DNA of 48,610 nt, taken from positions 1 through 48,610 of the forward strand of contig CAIQQM010000118.1 in assembly GCA_903873945.1 (NCBI GenBank), read 5' to 3'. This document shows, in pieces, positions 9,869 to 18,958 of this stretch; within the stretch, counting starts at the first letter, position 1; every line of letters starts with the position of its first letter. Below the pieces are notes generated by a model. It saw nothing but the letters and a program-made list of their open reading frames with translations, was not told the origin of the DNA and ran no database searches. This stretch comes from an uncultured Verrucomicrobiota bacterium (lineage in GTDB: Bacteria > Verrucomicrobiota > Verrucomicrobiia > Limisphaerales > UBA8199). The position numbers were made by a program, and so were the translations under genes.

Positions 9869-10918
9869 GTGAGTTTTCCGTTTAATGTTTATCTGGCAGC
9901 GTTGCTAAGCGCGAGTATTACGACCCTTGCCGCCTTGCCGTTTTGGCAAAAATGGTGCTCCCGCACCGGACTCGTCGATTCCCCCGGCAAGCGCAAAATT
10001 CACGCGCAACCAATCCCTCTCGCAGGCGGTCTTGCCGTCATGACCGGACTGTTATTCCCAATGCTCTTTGCCGCTTTATTCCTCTGGTGGTTGGGCACTA
10101 AGGAAAGCTTTCCAGCGGTTCCTTTAACCACCGCCGCAGTAACGCATGCCTCAGACCGGTTAACGCCTTTGGATCCGCTGTCCGAGTATCTTTTGCAATA
10201 TGGCTTGAGTCGCCGTGCGACCGAACTAGGTGGCATATTTCTCGGCGCTCTTGGCATGCTGTTGGTCGGCTGGCTGGACGACAAACATGAGTTGCGACCG
10301 CGGGCAAAATTCGCCAGCCAGCTTTTCGTTGCGATGCTGGTTGCCGCCAGCGGTGCGCGCATCACGCTGTTCGTTCCCAGTGTTCTCTTCAGCTACGCAA
10401 TCACCCTGTTATGGATCCTCACAGTCATCAATGCCTTCAACTTCATGGACAATATGAATGGTCTATGCACGGGGCTGGGTGCAATTGCGGCATGGTACTT
10501 CGCTCTTATTGCGGCGGCGGATGGGCAATACCTTGTAGCGCTGCTTGCTTTTCTGACTTGTGGCGCGCTGTTGGGCTTTCTACCGCACAATTTTCCAAAA
10601 GCGCGAGCCTTTCTCGGAGACGCAGGCAGCCACCTGGTTGGTTATCTGCTGGCAGTATTGGCGATTTTGCCGCACTTCTACACATTACGGCGCCCCCGTC
10701 ATTGGGCTGTGTTGATCCCCTTGTTTGTTCTCGCTGTCCCTCTGCTGGATCTAGTTTGGGTAGTGATTCTTCGAGGACGCCTTGGGGAGCCGTTTTATAA
10801 AGGCGACATGAATCACTTATCTCACCGGTTGGTGCGCCGGGGACTCACGCCGACCGTCACAGTGCTGTTAATCTGGTTGGCAGCGACTGTACTCGGCGCC
10901 TTTGTATGCGTTTTGTGA
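9869..10918 (+). CDS. Undecaprenyl-phosphate sugar-1-phosphate transferase (WecA/TagO family)
   Basis: 349 residues with about ten transmembrane helices. Family motifs are all present: G-K-R-K-I-H-A-Q-P-I-P-L-A-G-G near the N terminus, D137-D138 in W-L-D-D-K-H-E-L-R-P-R-A-K-F, N-A-F-N-F-M-D194-N-M-N-G, and F-L-G-D-A-G-S-H. These are the Mg-binding and active-site residues of the polyprenyl-phosphate phosphoglycosyltransferases. The enzyme loads the first sugar-1-phosphate, usually GlcNAc-1-P, onto the lipid carrier. It starts the kind of glycan that the upstream GT4 enzyme could extend. The GTG at 9869 is the only suitable start. It converges with the ClC gene on the other strand. MraY is less likely because the WecA-type N-terminal motif is present. 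Confidence 0.9.
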   Translation: MSFPFNVYLAALLSASITTLAALPFWQKWCSRTGLVDSPGKRKIHAQPIPLAGGLAVMTGLLFPMLFAALFLWWLGTKESFPAVPLTTAAVTHASDRLTPLDPLSEYLLQYGLSRRATELGGIFLGALGMLLVGWLDDKHELRPRAKFASQLFVAMLVAASGARITLFVPSVLFSYAITLLWILTVINAFNFMDNMNGLCTGLGAIAAWYFALIAAADGQYLVALLAFLTCGALLGFLPHNFPKARAFLGDAGSHLVGYLLAVLAILPHFYTLRRPRHWAVLIPLFVLAVPLLDLVWVVILRGRLGEPFYKGDMNHLSHRLVRRGLTPTVTVLLIWLAATVLGAFVCVL

Positions 10919-11002
10919 GCGGGTGTCTGTCAAGCCAGGCCGCTGAGATTCTGAGCCAAGGTTGTGGGAGGCAATCAATGAGGTGTCGACAAAGGGCCGT
11001 TC

Positions 11003-12826
11003 TCACGCCTCAGCCTTTCTAGTCGCAGCAATAACCTCGGAGAAAATTCCAAGAACCTCGGCACGGGCAAGTGCACCAACCAGGCGATTTTCCTTGAGGG
11101 TATTCACAACCGGAATGTTACGTTGTTCACTCGCCAATACCACCGGAAGCACATCGAGCAATCGCTGGCCCGGCGTCACGCACGCGGGAGGCGGGCGCAT
11201 GATATCGTAGGCAATAACCACACGCACTTCATCCCCGGCCGCAAGGTATTCCTTCAAATCCTGCAGCGCAATGATGCCAACTAATTGGTTTCGGGCATCT
11301 ACGACCGGGATAAAATTATTAGCGCTAGTGAGAAATCGGTTGGCAATTTCCCCGAGAGGCGCTGTCTCGCGAACTGGCGGTACCGGGGCGCGCATGAGGT
11401 CGCCCACGGTCCGCTCGGTGGTGGCCTCCGACGCCAAGGCTTCCTGAGACACAGCCAGTCCCTTCAGCCGTAATGGTTCGGTATAGATTGATTCGGGATG
11501 AAGCCTTCGCGACACGAGAAAGGAAACCACACAAGCGAGCATCAAAGGCGGCATTAGTGAGTAATCGAGGGAAATCTCAAAAACCATGATCATCGCCAAC
11601 AGCGGAGAACGGGTAGTGGCCGAGAGCATGCTTCCCATGCCTACGACCGCGAATGTGGAAACCGGCAGGCCTTCCCCGACACTCAACGCCTGCAGCCCTG
11701 AGCCGAAAAGGGCGCCCAGACTTGCGCCCAGAAAAAGCGTGGGGGTAAAGACACCCCCCACGGCGCCAGAACCAACCGTCATTAACGTGGCAGCTAGCTT
11801 AGCCAAAAAAAGTCCTGCCAAGAAAAGCAGCCCAGCCATTTCCGCTGGATATTCGCCCATTAAAATACGATTGGTAATAACATAACCATTGCCCCAAACG
11901 CCCGGGTACCACATCGCGATGACCCCAACGCCCAACCCGCCGATGGCTAACCGGATAAAAATCGGCGCGTGCACCCTTTTGAATACTTCTCCCGCACCAT
12001 TGAGCAGTTTTAGGACCGCAGCCGCCATCACGCCCGTCACAATCCCCAGACACAAAAACCATGGCAGTTGAGTTACGCTGGTAAATTCGAACGGTGGCAC
12101 CGTATACCATGGCTTGATGCCAAAAAAGCTGCGTGAGACCATTGTGGCCACAACGGAGGCAAAAACCAGCGGGGCGAAGTGGTTCATTGAAAAATTGCCG
12201 AGAACGATCAGCGCGGCGAATACCGCCCCTGAAATCGGCGCATTGTATGCTGCGGCGATCCCGGATGCCGCGCCACACCCGACCAAAAGCCGCAATCGAT
12301 AGGGATGCCATTTGGCGATTTGGCCCCACTTAGAGGCAAATGTCGCGGACAACTGCACAATACCACCCTCGCGTCCGATGGAACCTCCCGAGCCAATGGT
12401 GACCAAAGCGGAAATGAACTTTACGAGCCCTCCTCGGAGAGGCAGGCGTCCATCGCCCGCAACGACCACCTCCAGCATATTGGTCGAGCGTTGCGGGCCG
12501 GCCAGCCGCAAGCCCCAATATAAAACCAGCCCGGCGCAAAGGCCACCGATCGTTGGCGTCATTACCCGCTGCCAATTTGGCATCTTTTCCGCCACCTCAA
12601 CCAACTCGCCCGGCTGACGCAGGAAAACCATTCTCACTAACTCGGTGGCGTAATAGAAGCAGATGTTGACCAAGCCGCCAATTACCCCCACCCCGCCAGC
12701 GAGCACCAGATGAAACGCCTCCTCGCTGAAATGAATCTTCTCACGAACGCGCAGGGACCGCTGCCAGTGGCATCGGAAGAACTCGTGTAGCTTCCCGGAA
12801 ATGTTTGTGTTCCTCAAAAACGGCAC
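11003..12826 (-). CDS. ClC-family chloride channel/transporter with two CBS domains
   Basis: 607 residues from a GTG start. Ten or more hydrophobic helices (about 35-440) carry the anion-pore motifs: R-S-T-N-M with S114 at the position of the central serine, G-R-E-G-G at 151-155 with gating glutamate E153, and G-A-V-G-G-V-F-T-P-T-L-F. A paired CBS domain follows (about 475-600), which often binds adenine nucleotides. The internal proton-gate position, where transporters have glutamate, reads F-A-A-L-I-V-L-G (203-210) with no acidic residue. The fourth residue of the gating motif is also Gly rather than the usual Pro. The gene is divergent from metG across 269 bases with no clear feature. Confidence 0.92.
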   Translation of the reverse strand: MPFLRNTNISGKLHEFFRCHWQRSLRVREKIHFSEEAFHLVLAGGVGVIGGLVNICFYYATELVRMVFLRQPGELVEVAEKMPNWQRVMTPTIGGLCAGLVLYWGLRLAGPQRSTNMLEVVVAGDGRLPLRGGLVKFISALVTIGSGGSIGREGGIVQLSATFASKWGQIAKWHPYRLRLLVGCGAASGIAAAYNAPISGAVFAALIVLGNFSMNHFAPLVFASVVATMVSRSFFGIKPWYTVPPFEFTSVTQLPWFLCLGIVTGVMAAAVLKLLNGAGEVFKRVHAPIFIRLAIGGLGVGVIAMWYPGVWGNGYVITNRILMGEYPAEMAGLLFLAGLFLAKLAATLMTVGSGAVGGVFTPTLFLGASLGALFGSGLQALSVGEGLPVSTFAVVGMGSMLSATTRSPLLAMIMVFEISLDYSLMPPLMLACVVSFLVSRRLHPESIYTEPLRLKGLAVSQEALASEATTERTVGDLMRAPVPPVRETAPLGEIANRFLTSANNFIPVVDARNQLVGIIALQDLKEYLAAGDEVRVVIAYDIMRPPPACVTPGQRLLDVLPVVLASEQRNIPVVNTLKENRLVGALARAEVLGIFSEVIAATRKAEA

Positions 12827-13095
12827 AGAACAATGTTACGGAAAAAGACCGACTTGACGAGAGGGAATTAGATTCGTCAGTCTGTAGCAACTCAAGGGGC
12901 GCAGGCTGCCGGGTTAACTCTCAACTGTTTTGCGATCAGCTCGGGGCCATCGTGAAAAAACCGAGGGGTCCCCACTGTACGCCAGTGATTTCCGTGAATG
13001 TTCTCAACTGCGAAGCCGCATCTTTTCAGAAAGCGCCCACCCCGAGCAAATTGAAGCTGTTGCCAAGCGCACGCAAGTCCGTCAAAGTAAAGCGG

Positions 13096-14667
13096 ATGAG
13101 CAAACGCTTTTACATCACAACTGCTATCGATTACGTCAACGGCCAACCGCACCTCGGCCACGCCTACGAGAAGGTGATTGCCGACGTGATCGCGCGGGCA
13201 AAGCGTAGCTTGGGTCAGGAAACCTTCTTCTTAACCGGCCTTGATGAGCACGGGCAGAAAGTCCAGCAAGCAGCCATCGCAGAGGGCAAGAGTCCGCAGG
13301 CTTATTGTGATGAATTAGCCGCAACTTGGAAAGCGTTCGCAGTGAAGCTCGAATTGACCAACAATGATTTTGTCCGAACGACTCAGACGCGTCACAAGGA
13401 AGTTGTCCAGGCGATTCTGGCAAGGCTCTATGAGCAGGGGCACTTTTACAAAAAAGTTTACCGAGGTTTTTATTCAACCCGGGAGGAAACTTTTCTGACC
13501 GAAAAAGACCGCCGGCCCGACGGCACATTCGATCCAGCCTATGGGGAGGTTGCTGAACTGGAGGAAGAAAACTATTACTTCAAACTCCGCAGTCACCAGG
13601 AATGGTTAATCGGTTATCTCGAGAAAAACCCGTCCTTTGTTTGCCCGGATTACCGCCGGAACGAGGTGCTCGGCTTCTTAAGAAATCACTTACTCGAGGA
13701 CTTGTGCATCAGCCGCCCGGCTTCGCGTTTGAACTGGGGCATTCCCCTGCCCTTCGATGCCAATTTCGTCACTTACGTCTGGTTCGACGCATTGACGAAT
13801 TACATCAGCATCCCTGCCGCCCTCGGCGATCCGGGCGTTCCGCCAGAACTCAATCGCCACCCGCCAACGTCCGCCAACCCGAACTCTGACGCTCAACCCG
13901 CTCTCTGGCCAGCCGACATCCATGTCATTGGAAAAGACATTCTCAAGTTTCACTCTGTTTACTGGCCGATTATGCTTAAGGCCATCGGAGCTCCTTTGCC
14001 GAAACAGATACTCGTCCACGGTTGGTGGCAGAAAGACGGCCAGAAGATGAGCAAGAGCACCGGCAACGTAGTTGATCCGATTGCAGTCATTGACGAGTGG
14101 GGGGTGGACGCCTTCCGTTTTTATGTGCTCCGGGAATTAGATATCGGCCCCGATGGCAACTGGACTGATGCGGGATTCAGGGCCCGTTACTCAGCCGAGT
14201 TAGCCAACGGATTGGGCAATCTCGTCAACCGGTCGCTCTCGATGCTTAAGCGTTACCGGAACGGCATGGTTCCCCCGGTGTCGAACGAGTTGTCAGCAGA
14301 TGCGGAAAGAGTAGTGGCTGAAACCCTCGCGCTGCTAGAGCAGAACCAACTTCAAAGCGCTCTGCAATCGATTTGGTCCTTAGTTACCAAGGCTAACCAA
14401 TACGTGGACCACACGGCGCCATTTAAGCTGGCCAAGGACCCGGCTAAAGCTGCTCGCTTGGATGAAGTGCTCTACAATCTGGCCGAAGTTTGTCGCATTC
14501 TTGCAGTTTTGCTCTGGCCTTTTCTCCCAAGCACAGCTTCAAAGATTCATGGACAGCTTGGTCTGGAGGAAGCGCCGGATCGTTTTGCCGCAGCGCGCTG
14601 GGGTGGACTTACACCCGGCCTTGCCATTGGTGCGCCTACGCCCCTTTTCCCACGGAAAGAGGTTTGA
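13096..14667 (+). CDS. metG: Methionyl-tRNA synthetase
   Basis: 523 residues from ATG 13096 (M-S-K-R-F-Y-I-T-T-A-I-D-Y-V-N-G). The frame stays open to 12805, but the extra 97 codons overlap the divergent ClC start and have no family sequence. Class I signature motifs are H-L-G-H at 19-22 and K-M-S-K-S at 317-321. The connective domain lacks zinc cysteines (G-F-Y-S-T-R-E-E-T-F), as in the short bacterial subclass, and there is no C-terminal EMAP-type tRNA-binding domain. The enzyme charges tRNA-Met with methionine in the cytoplasm. It converges with the ACT-domain gene, with 47 bases between stops. Confidence 0.96.
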   Translation: MSKRFYITTAIDYVNGQPHLGHAYEKVIADVIARAKRSLGQETFFLTGLDEHGQKVQQAAIAEGKSPQAYCDELAATWKAFAVKLELTNNDFVRTTQTRHKEVVQAILARLYEQGHFYKKVYRGFYSTREETFLTEKDRRPDGTFDPAYGEVAELEEENYYFKLRSHQEWLIGYLEKNPSFVCPDYRRNEVLGFLRNHLLEDLCISRPASRLNWGIPLPFDANFVTYVWFDALTNYISIPAALGDPGVPPELNRHPPTSANPNSDAQPALWPADIHVIGKDILKFHSVYWPIMLKAIGAPLPKQILVHGWWQKDGQKMSKSTGNVVDPIAVIDEWGVDAFRFYVLRELDIGPDGNWTDAGFRARYSAELANGLGNLVNRSLSMLKRYRNGMVPPVSNELSADAERVVAETLALLEQNQLQSALQSIWSLVTKANQYVDHTAPFKLAKDPAKAARLDEVLYNLAEVCRILAVLLWPFLPSTASKIHGQLGLEEAPDRFAAARWGGLTPGLAIGAPTPLFPRKEV

Positions 14668-14714
14668 CCTGCCCAAAAACCTGGAAACACATCCTGTCCG
14701 GACCAGTTCCGGCT

Positions 14715-15260
14715 CTACCTTTTGGCCGGTTCCGTAGCTGGCAGCTCTGCGAAGGAGATTTCCACGATGAGATCCTCGGCGATCCTCTCAAGTTGTTGGC
14801 GAATCTCGTCAACGCTACACGACCTGGGAATGCTCAGCTTGGCGCGCGCCCTGAACAGCGTTTCGCCGGACATGGCCGCGCTCTCGCATTCGGTTTGCAA
14901 CTCCTCGACATTTACACCATAACTGGCTAGCGCATGGGAAATCTGGCGTACAATTCCAGGCCGATCCTGGCCGACGATGTCCAACAGACTTAACCGGACA
15001 GCCTGGGAAACCGAATTGGGTTCATCGCCATGCACAACGATGCGGACACCTTGCTTTTGGAATTGTCCCAGAGCTGAAATAAGGAGCTGTTCCTTTTGGG
15101 CAGGGATTTCCACTCGCAGGATACCCGCGAACTGGCCGCCCAAACGGGCCATGCGGCTTTCCAGCCAATTGCCGCAATGCTCCGCGATGAGGCTGGCGAC
15201 AGAATCCACGAGGCCGGGCCGGTCTGGACCGATAATTGTCATCACGAGCAAGCGTCGCAT
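14715..15260 (-). CDS. Double-ACT domain regulator, GcvR-like
   Basis: 181 residues made of two ACT domains (about 1-85 and 90-175). The first opens [17 protein letters not shown] and the second [15 protein letters not shown], both with the D-R-P-G-x-V turn of GcvR-type proteins. GcvR of E. coli controls the glycine cleavage operon by binding GcvA, but double-ACT proteins are widespread and often uncharacterised. No gcv or amino-acid genes are nearby, so the ligand is unknown. The start is fixed by a near-perfect ribosome binding site. Confidence 0.85.
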   Translation of the reverse strand: MRRLLVMTIIGPDRPGLVDSVASLIAEHCGNWLESRMARLGGQFAGILRVEIPAQKEQLLISALGQFQKQGVRIVVHGDEPNSVSQAVRLSLLDIVGQDRPGIVRQISHALASYGVNVEELQTECESAAMSGETLFRARAKLSIPRSCSVDEIRQQLERIAEDLIVEISFAELPATEPAKR

Positions 15261-15262
15261 GT

Positions 15263-15272
15263 ATCACCTCCT
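15263..15272 (-). promoter_or_regulatory. Strong Shine-Dalgarno site of the double-ACT gene
   Basis: Read on the - strand the bases are AGGAGGTGAT, fully complementary to the anti-Shine-Dalgarno end of bacterial 16S rRNA. The AGGAGG core is 6 bases from the ATG at 15260. It fixes the start codon and shows that this organism uses canonical ribosome binding sites, although many genes here have weak ones. Confidence 0.85.
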
Positions 15273-15458
15273 ACGCTTGGCATCGGATTCTGGCAAGCCA
15301 ATCCGGCACCAACCGCCCAGATGCTCCGCAGCAGAATAACAAACCGGGGCACAGTGCAGCACACTCATCCCCGGTATAGGCGCCGCCGCAGATGTTTTCT
15401 CGGCCCGCTTGCCCATATCCAGAGAGGTGGTAACCTTTATGCGCTGTGGCCTTCAAGT

Positions 15459-15824
15459 ATGGCAACTAAATTACAGTTGGTCGCAAGTTCACTGGTATTG
15501 GAGAAATATCGGCACCACATCTTTCTCTGTGCGGACCATACAGAGCCGAAATGTGCGTGCCGGGAGGATGGTCAGGCGTCTTGGGAGTATTTGAAGCGGC
15601 GGCTCAAGGAATTGGAACTCGTCGGGCCGGAACCGTTGGTTTATCGCAGCAAGGTCAGTTGTTTTCGCGTCTGTACAAGTGGGCCTATCGCCGTCGTATA
15701 TCCGGAAGGAATTTGGTATCACTCATGCACGCCAGTTGTCCTGGAGCGAATTATTCAGGAACACTTAATTCGGGGACGGATTGTGGAAGACTTCGTTTTC
15801 GCAAAGAATCCGGCAGGGCGTTAA
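15459..15824 (+). CDS. Thioredoxin-like [2Fe-2S] ferredoxin
   Basis: 121 residues from ATG 15459; the frame is open further upstream but that part overlaps the ACT gene on the other strand. Cysteines at 24, 32/34, 68 and 72 fit the pattern of thioredoxin-fold ferredoxins: F-L-C-A-D near the N terminus and [21 protein letters not shown] in the second half. The C-x3-C-x2-G-P and Y-P-E-G-x-W-Y elements are diagnostic of this family. The protein would carry one electron on a 2Fe-2S cluster. Its partner is unknown; a DsbD-type thiol transporter gene starts 60 bases downstream. Two cysteines compete for the second ligand position (C32 and C34). Confidence 0.85.
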   Translation: MATKLQLVASSLVLEKYRHHIFLCADHTEPKCACREDGQASWEYLKRRLKELELVGPEPLVYRSKVSCFRVCTSGPIAVVYPEGIWYHSCTPVVLERIIQEHLIRGRIVEDFVFAKNPAGR

Positions 15825-15884
15825 CAAGCGAGACTCCGAACCGAATCCGCCTCCGATAAAAGATTTCAAATCTTGAGGCTTTTC

Positions 15885-18038
15885 ATGCATCTTATCCTCA
15901 TGCGGGCGATACTGAAATCCTTCAGCGTTGTGCTTCTCTGCCTCGCCGGACTTTCAACCCAAGCCGCTCACACCCAGGCGAGCCTGATCCTCGCAGCTGA
16001 AAGCGCAAAACCTGGCGACACCGTACTGGCAGGTGTGCGCCTCCGCATAGATCATGGCTGGCACACGTATTGGCGCAACCCCGGGGCATCAGGGATGCCA
16101 ACAAAAATCGAATGGCAACTCCCCACCGGAGTCTCCGCCGGCGCTACGGAGTGGCCCGCACCGCAAAAACTGCCCGAGGAAGACCTCACCACTTACGTGT
16201 ATACGGATGACATTGTCCTCCTCGTCCCCCTCAAGCTTGCGCCCGATTTGAAGCCTGGGATGCTCGAACTGAAAGCCAAAGTCTCCTGGCTGGAATGCAA
16301 AACCCTCTGTGTTCCGGGCAGGGCTGATATCGAGGCTGGGTTAACAATCGCCGTCGAAACAAAGCCATCCAAAGACGCGCCCTTGCTAGAATCCTGGCTA
16401 AAGAAACTCCCCCGGAAAGGAAACACCATTTCCCCGCGCGCTTGGTGGGAAAAGCCAGCAATCAGCAATTTGCGTCCTCTTCTCATTGAATGGACTGCTC
16501 CCAAAGAGGCCACCCCGGTCGACTTTTTCCCGGATGGTTACGACCACTTCGAAGTGCGGCCCAATGCCCAGAGAGTCCCTGCCAGTGCTGGCAAAATCTG
16601 TCTCCGTGTCGAAGTCAAGAAATTCGAAGGCGATTGGCCGAAAGAAATTTCCGGCCTGTTAATCCAGAACCCCGGCGGACAACAACTCGCTTATGAAGCC
16701 TCTCTCTCCATTCAACCGTTCGGACCCGCTTTGACTGCAAGCTGCAGTTCCGAAACGCCGACCGGCCCCGTGCTCGCCACGCCATCACTTTTGAAAATGT
16801 TCTTCAATGCGTTCATCGGCGGCCTTATCCTGAACGTGATGCCCTGCGTCCTACCCGTGATCGCGCTGAAGATCCTGGGCTTCGTTGGCCAGGCAAAAGA
16901 TGAACCCCGCCGCGTTCGCCAACTCGGACTCATCTACACTCTGGGCGTGCTCCTTTCGTTCCTCATTTTGGCGGCACTGGTCATCGGCGTAAAAGCGACG
17001 GGACATAGAGCCGGCTGGGGAATGCAGTTTGGAAATCCCCAATTCTTGGTCGTTCTTGTGGTGGTCGTCACGCTCGTTGCGCTCAACCTGTTCGGGTTGT
17101 TTGAAGTAAACCTGAGCGCCAACGTCATGGATGCGGCTGGCTCGCTAGCCTCAAGGCATGGAGCCCCCGGCGCCTTCTTCAACGGCGTTCTCGCCACTGT
17201 CCTGGCTACTCCCTGCACCGCTCCCTTCCTCGGTATCGCCCTCGGATTCGCTTTCACGCAGGTCTCTGGCATGATCGTTCTTATGTTCATGGTCATGGGG
17301 CTTGGCCTTGCCGCGCCCTATTTGCTCTTAAGCTGGTACCCTGCCTGTCTCAAATTCCTCCCAAAACCCGGCGCATGGACGGAACGCTTCAAGGTTGCGA
17401 TGGGATTTCCTATGCTAGCCACTGCGATTTGGCTATTCAGCCTGATTACCCTTTATTACGGCTCGCGCTCATGGTGGCTCGGCATTTTCCTCGTCATACT
17501 GTCCCTGGCTGCGTGGGTTTATGGACAGTTCGTCCAACGCAGCCGCACTTACCGCAGGTTCGGCCTTATAACCGCCTTAGTCGTGCTCGTCGTTGGATAC
17601 CTTTACGCCCTCGAAGGCCAATTGGACTGGCGCTTGCCCGGTGTCGAGACTAAAGCTGAAGGTCTGCATCAATCGGTCCCCGATGGTATTGCTTGGCAGC
17701 GTTGGAGTCCGGACGCGGTTGCCAGTGCCCGCGCACAAGGCCGACCGGTGTTTGTCGATTTCACCGCAGATTGGTGCCTCACTTGCCAAGTCAATAATCG
17801 CATCGCCATCGATATCCCGTCCGTGCGTGCCAAGCTCAAAGCAATCGACGCCGCCTCGCTTCTAGGGGATTATACTCGATTGCCGGATGACATCACTACA
17901 GAACTCAACCGCTATGGGCGGGCTGGTGTACCCCTGGTGCTTGTCTTCCCGAAAGACCCGGAAAAGCCTCCCATCGTTCTGCCGGAGCTATTGACATCCA
18001 GAATTGTGCTGACTGCCCTCGAGCAAGCTGGACGCTAG
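15885..18038 (+). CDS. dsbD: DsbD/ScsB-type thiol:disulfide interchange protein
   Basis: 717 residues from ATG 15885, chosen because GAGG at 15875-15878 lies 6 bases upstream; TTG 15873 and ATG 15900 are alternatives. A signal sequence ends near A-A-H-T-Q-A. The periplasmic N-terminal domain holds a C138-x3-C142 pair (W-L-E-C-K-T-L-C-V-P-G). The membrane domain (about 305-580) has C321 in N-V-M-P-C-V-L-P-V and C444 in A-T-P-C-T-A-P-F. The C-terminal thioredoxin domain has W-C631-L-T-C634. All three cysteine pairs needed to pass electrons from cytoplasmic thioredoxin to the periplasm are present. The C-x3-C type N-terminal domain is closer to ScsB than to E. coli DsbD. An exported redoxin follows 76 bases downstream and is a likely partner. 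Confidence 0.93.
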   Translation: MHLILMRAILKSFSVVLLCLAGLSTQAAHTQASLILAAESAKPGDTVLAGVRLRIDHGWHTYWRNPGASGMPTKIEWQLPTGVSAGATEWPAPQKLPEEDLTTYVYTDDIVLLVPLKLAPDLKPGMLELKAKVSWLECKTLCVPGRADIEAGLTIAVETKPSKDAPLLESWLKKLPRKGNTISPRAWWEKPAISNLRPLLIEWTAPKEATPVDFFPDGYDHFEVRPNAQRVPASAGKICLRVEVKKFEGDWPKEISGLLIQNPGGQQLAYEASLSIQPFGPALTASCSSETPTGPVLATPSLLKMFFNAFIGGLILNVMPCVLPVIALKILGFVGQAKDEPRRVRQLGLIYTLGVLLSFLILAALVIGVKATGHRAGWGMQFGNPQFLVVLVVVVTLVALNLFGLFEVNLSANVMDAAGSLASRHGAPGAFFNGVLATVLATPCTAPFLGIALGFAFTQVSGMIVLMFMVMGLGLAAPYLLLSWYPACLKFLPKPGAWTERFKVAMGFPMLATAIWLFSLITLYYGSRSWWLGIFLVILSLAAWVYGQFVQRSRTYRRFGLITALVVLVVGYLYALEGQLDWRLPGVETKAEGLHQSVPDGIAWQRWSPDAVASARAQGRPVFVDFTADWCLTCQVNNRIAIDIPSVRAKLKAIDAASLLGDYTRLPDDITTELNRYGRAGVPLVLVFPKDPEKPPIVLPELLTSRIVLTALEQAGR

Positions 18039-18114
18039 CAACCTCGTTTGCACAAATACCCATCCGGTGCTTTCTTATAGGGAAGTCCTGAACTTGATTC
18101 TGCGATTATAGATT

Positions 18115-18714
18115 ATGAAAAATGCACTGATAACACTGTTCGCATTCACATTCGTCGGCACCGCGCTTGCAGTCGCCGAAATCGGCAAACCCGCGCCGGA
18201 CTTCACGGCCACGGATATCCACGGCAAAGCCATTAAGTTGAGCGATTACAAAGGCAAGATCGTTGTTCTGGAATCCTATAATCTCGACTGCCCCTTCTGC
18301 CACAATCATTATAGCACAGGCGCCATGCAGGCTTTGCAAAAAGACCTCACCTCCAACGGTGTAATCTTCCTCGTGGTGAACTCTGTATCCGCATCGCACC
18401 CAAGCCACCGCACTACTGATGCCGCCCGGAAAGAATGGGCCGATCAGAAAATGAATGCCACTGCATGGATTGACGACAGTTCCGGCAAACTTGGCCACAA
18501 ATACGGAATGCGAACCACCCCGCAAATGTTTGTCATCGACACCGCGGGCATGCTCGTTTACCAGGGCGCAATTGATGACCGTCCCTCTCCCTCAGGCGAC
18601 CCGCGGACAGCGCATAATTACGTACGCACAACGATCCAACAATTGCAAGCCGGCGAGAAAGTGACTGTCTCCCAGACAAAACCTTACGGCTGTAGTGTCA
18701 AATACGACAGTTAA
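18115..18714 (+). CDS. Exported redoxin (AhpC/TSA-thioredoxin fold)
   Basis: 199 residues. A signal peptide covers about residues 1-19 (K-N-A-L-I-T-L-F-A-F-T-F-V-G-T-A-L-A). The mature part begins with the redoxin hallmark G-K-P-A-P-D-F-T-A-T-D-I-H-G-K. The active site is C59-P-F-C62 in N-L-D-C-P-F-C-H-N-H-Y, and the cis-proline loop is R-T-T-P-Q-M-F-V-I-D. A further cysteine lies in the C-terminal K-P-Y-G-C-S-V-K-Y, which recurs in similar exported redoxins. It likely works in the periplasm as a thiol-disulfide or peroxide reductase, with electrons from the DsbD-like protein encoded just upstream. Substrate unknown. Confidence 0.88.
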   Translation: MKNALITLFAFTFVGTALAVAEIGKPAPDFTATDIHGKAIKLSDYKGKIVVLESYNLDCPFCHNHYSTGAMQALQKDLTSNGVIFLVVNSVSASHPSHRTTDAARKEWADQKMNATAWIDDSSGKLGHKYGMRTTPQMFVIDTAGMLVYQGAIDDRPSPSGDPRTAHNYVRTTIQQLQAGEKVTVSQTKPYGCSVKYDS

Positions 18715-18958
18715 CACCCGTTTTTCCTTAAGGGCATCCGGCCGCCAGCGGTTGGCCGTTCCAATTGCTAGCCGCCAAGCAACGACTGTTCGGATGCCTT
18801 GCTGCCGCGCGGTGGAACCATAAAAACCGCCTCATGCCGCTGCCCGGCAAGAACCTTGAGTTCGACTCCGGCCGTTGATTGCGCAGTCCTGCCAATTTCA
18901 AGCCGGTTTCCCGCTATTCCCAAACAATCCGGAACCTGCTACAATATACCGCACGCGA

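Noticed and set aside
12805-13095. 97-codon N-terminal extension of the metG frame
   Set aside because: It overlaps the divergent ClC start, has no synthetase sequence, and the family start (M-S-K-R-F-Y-I-T-T) is at 13096.
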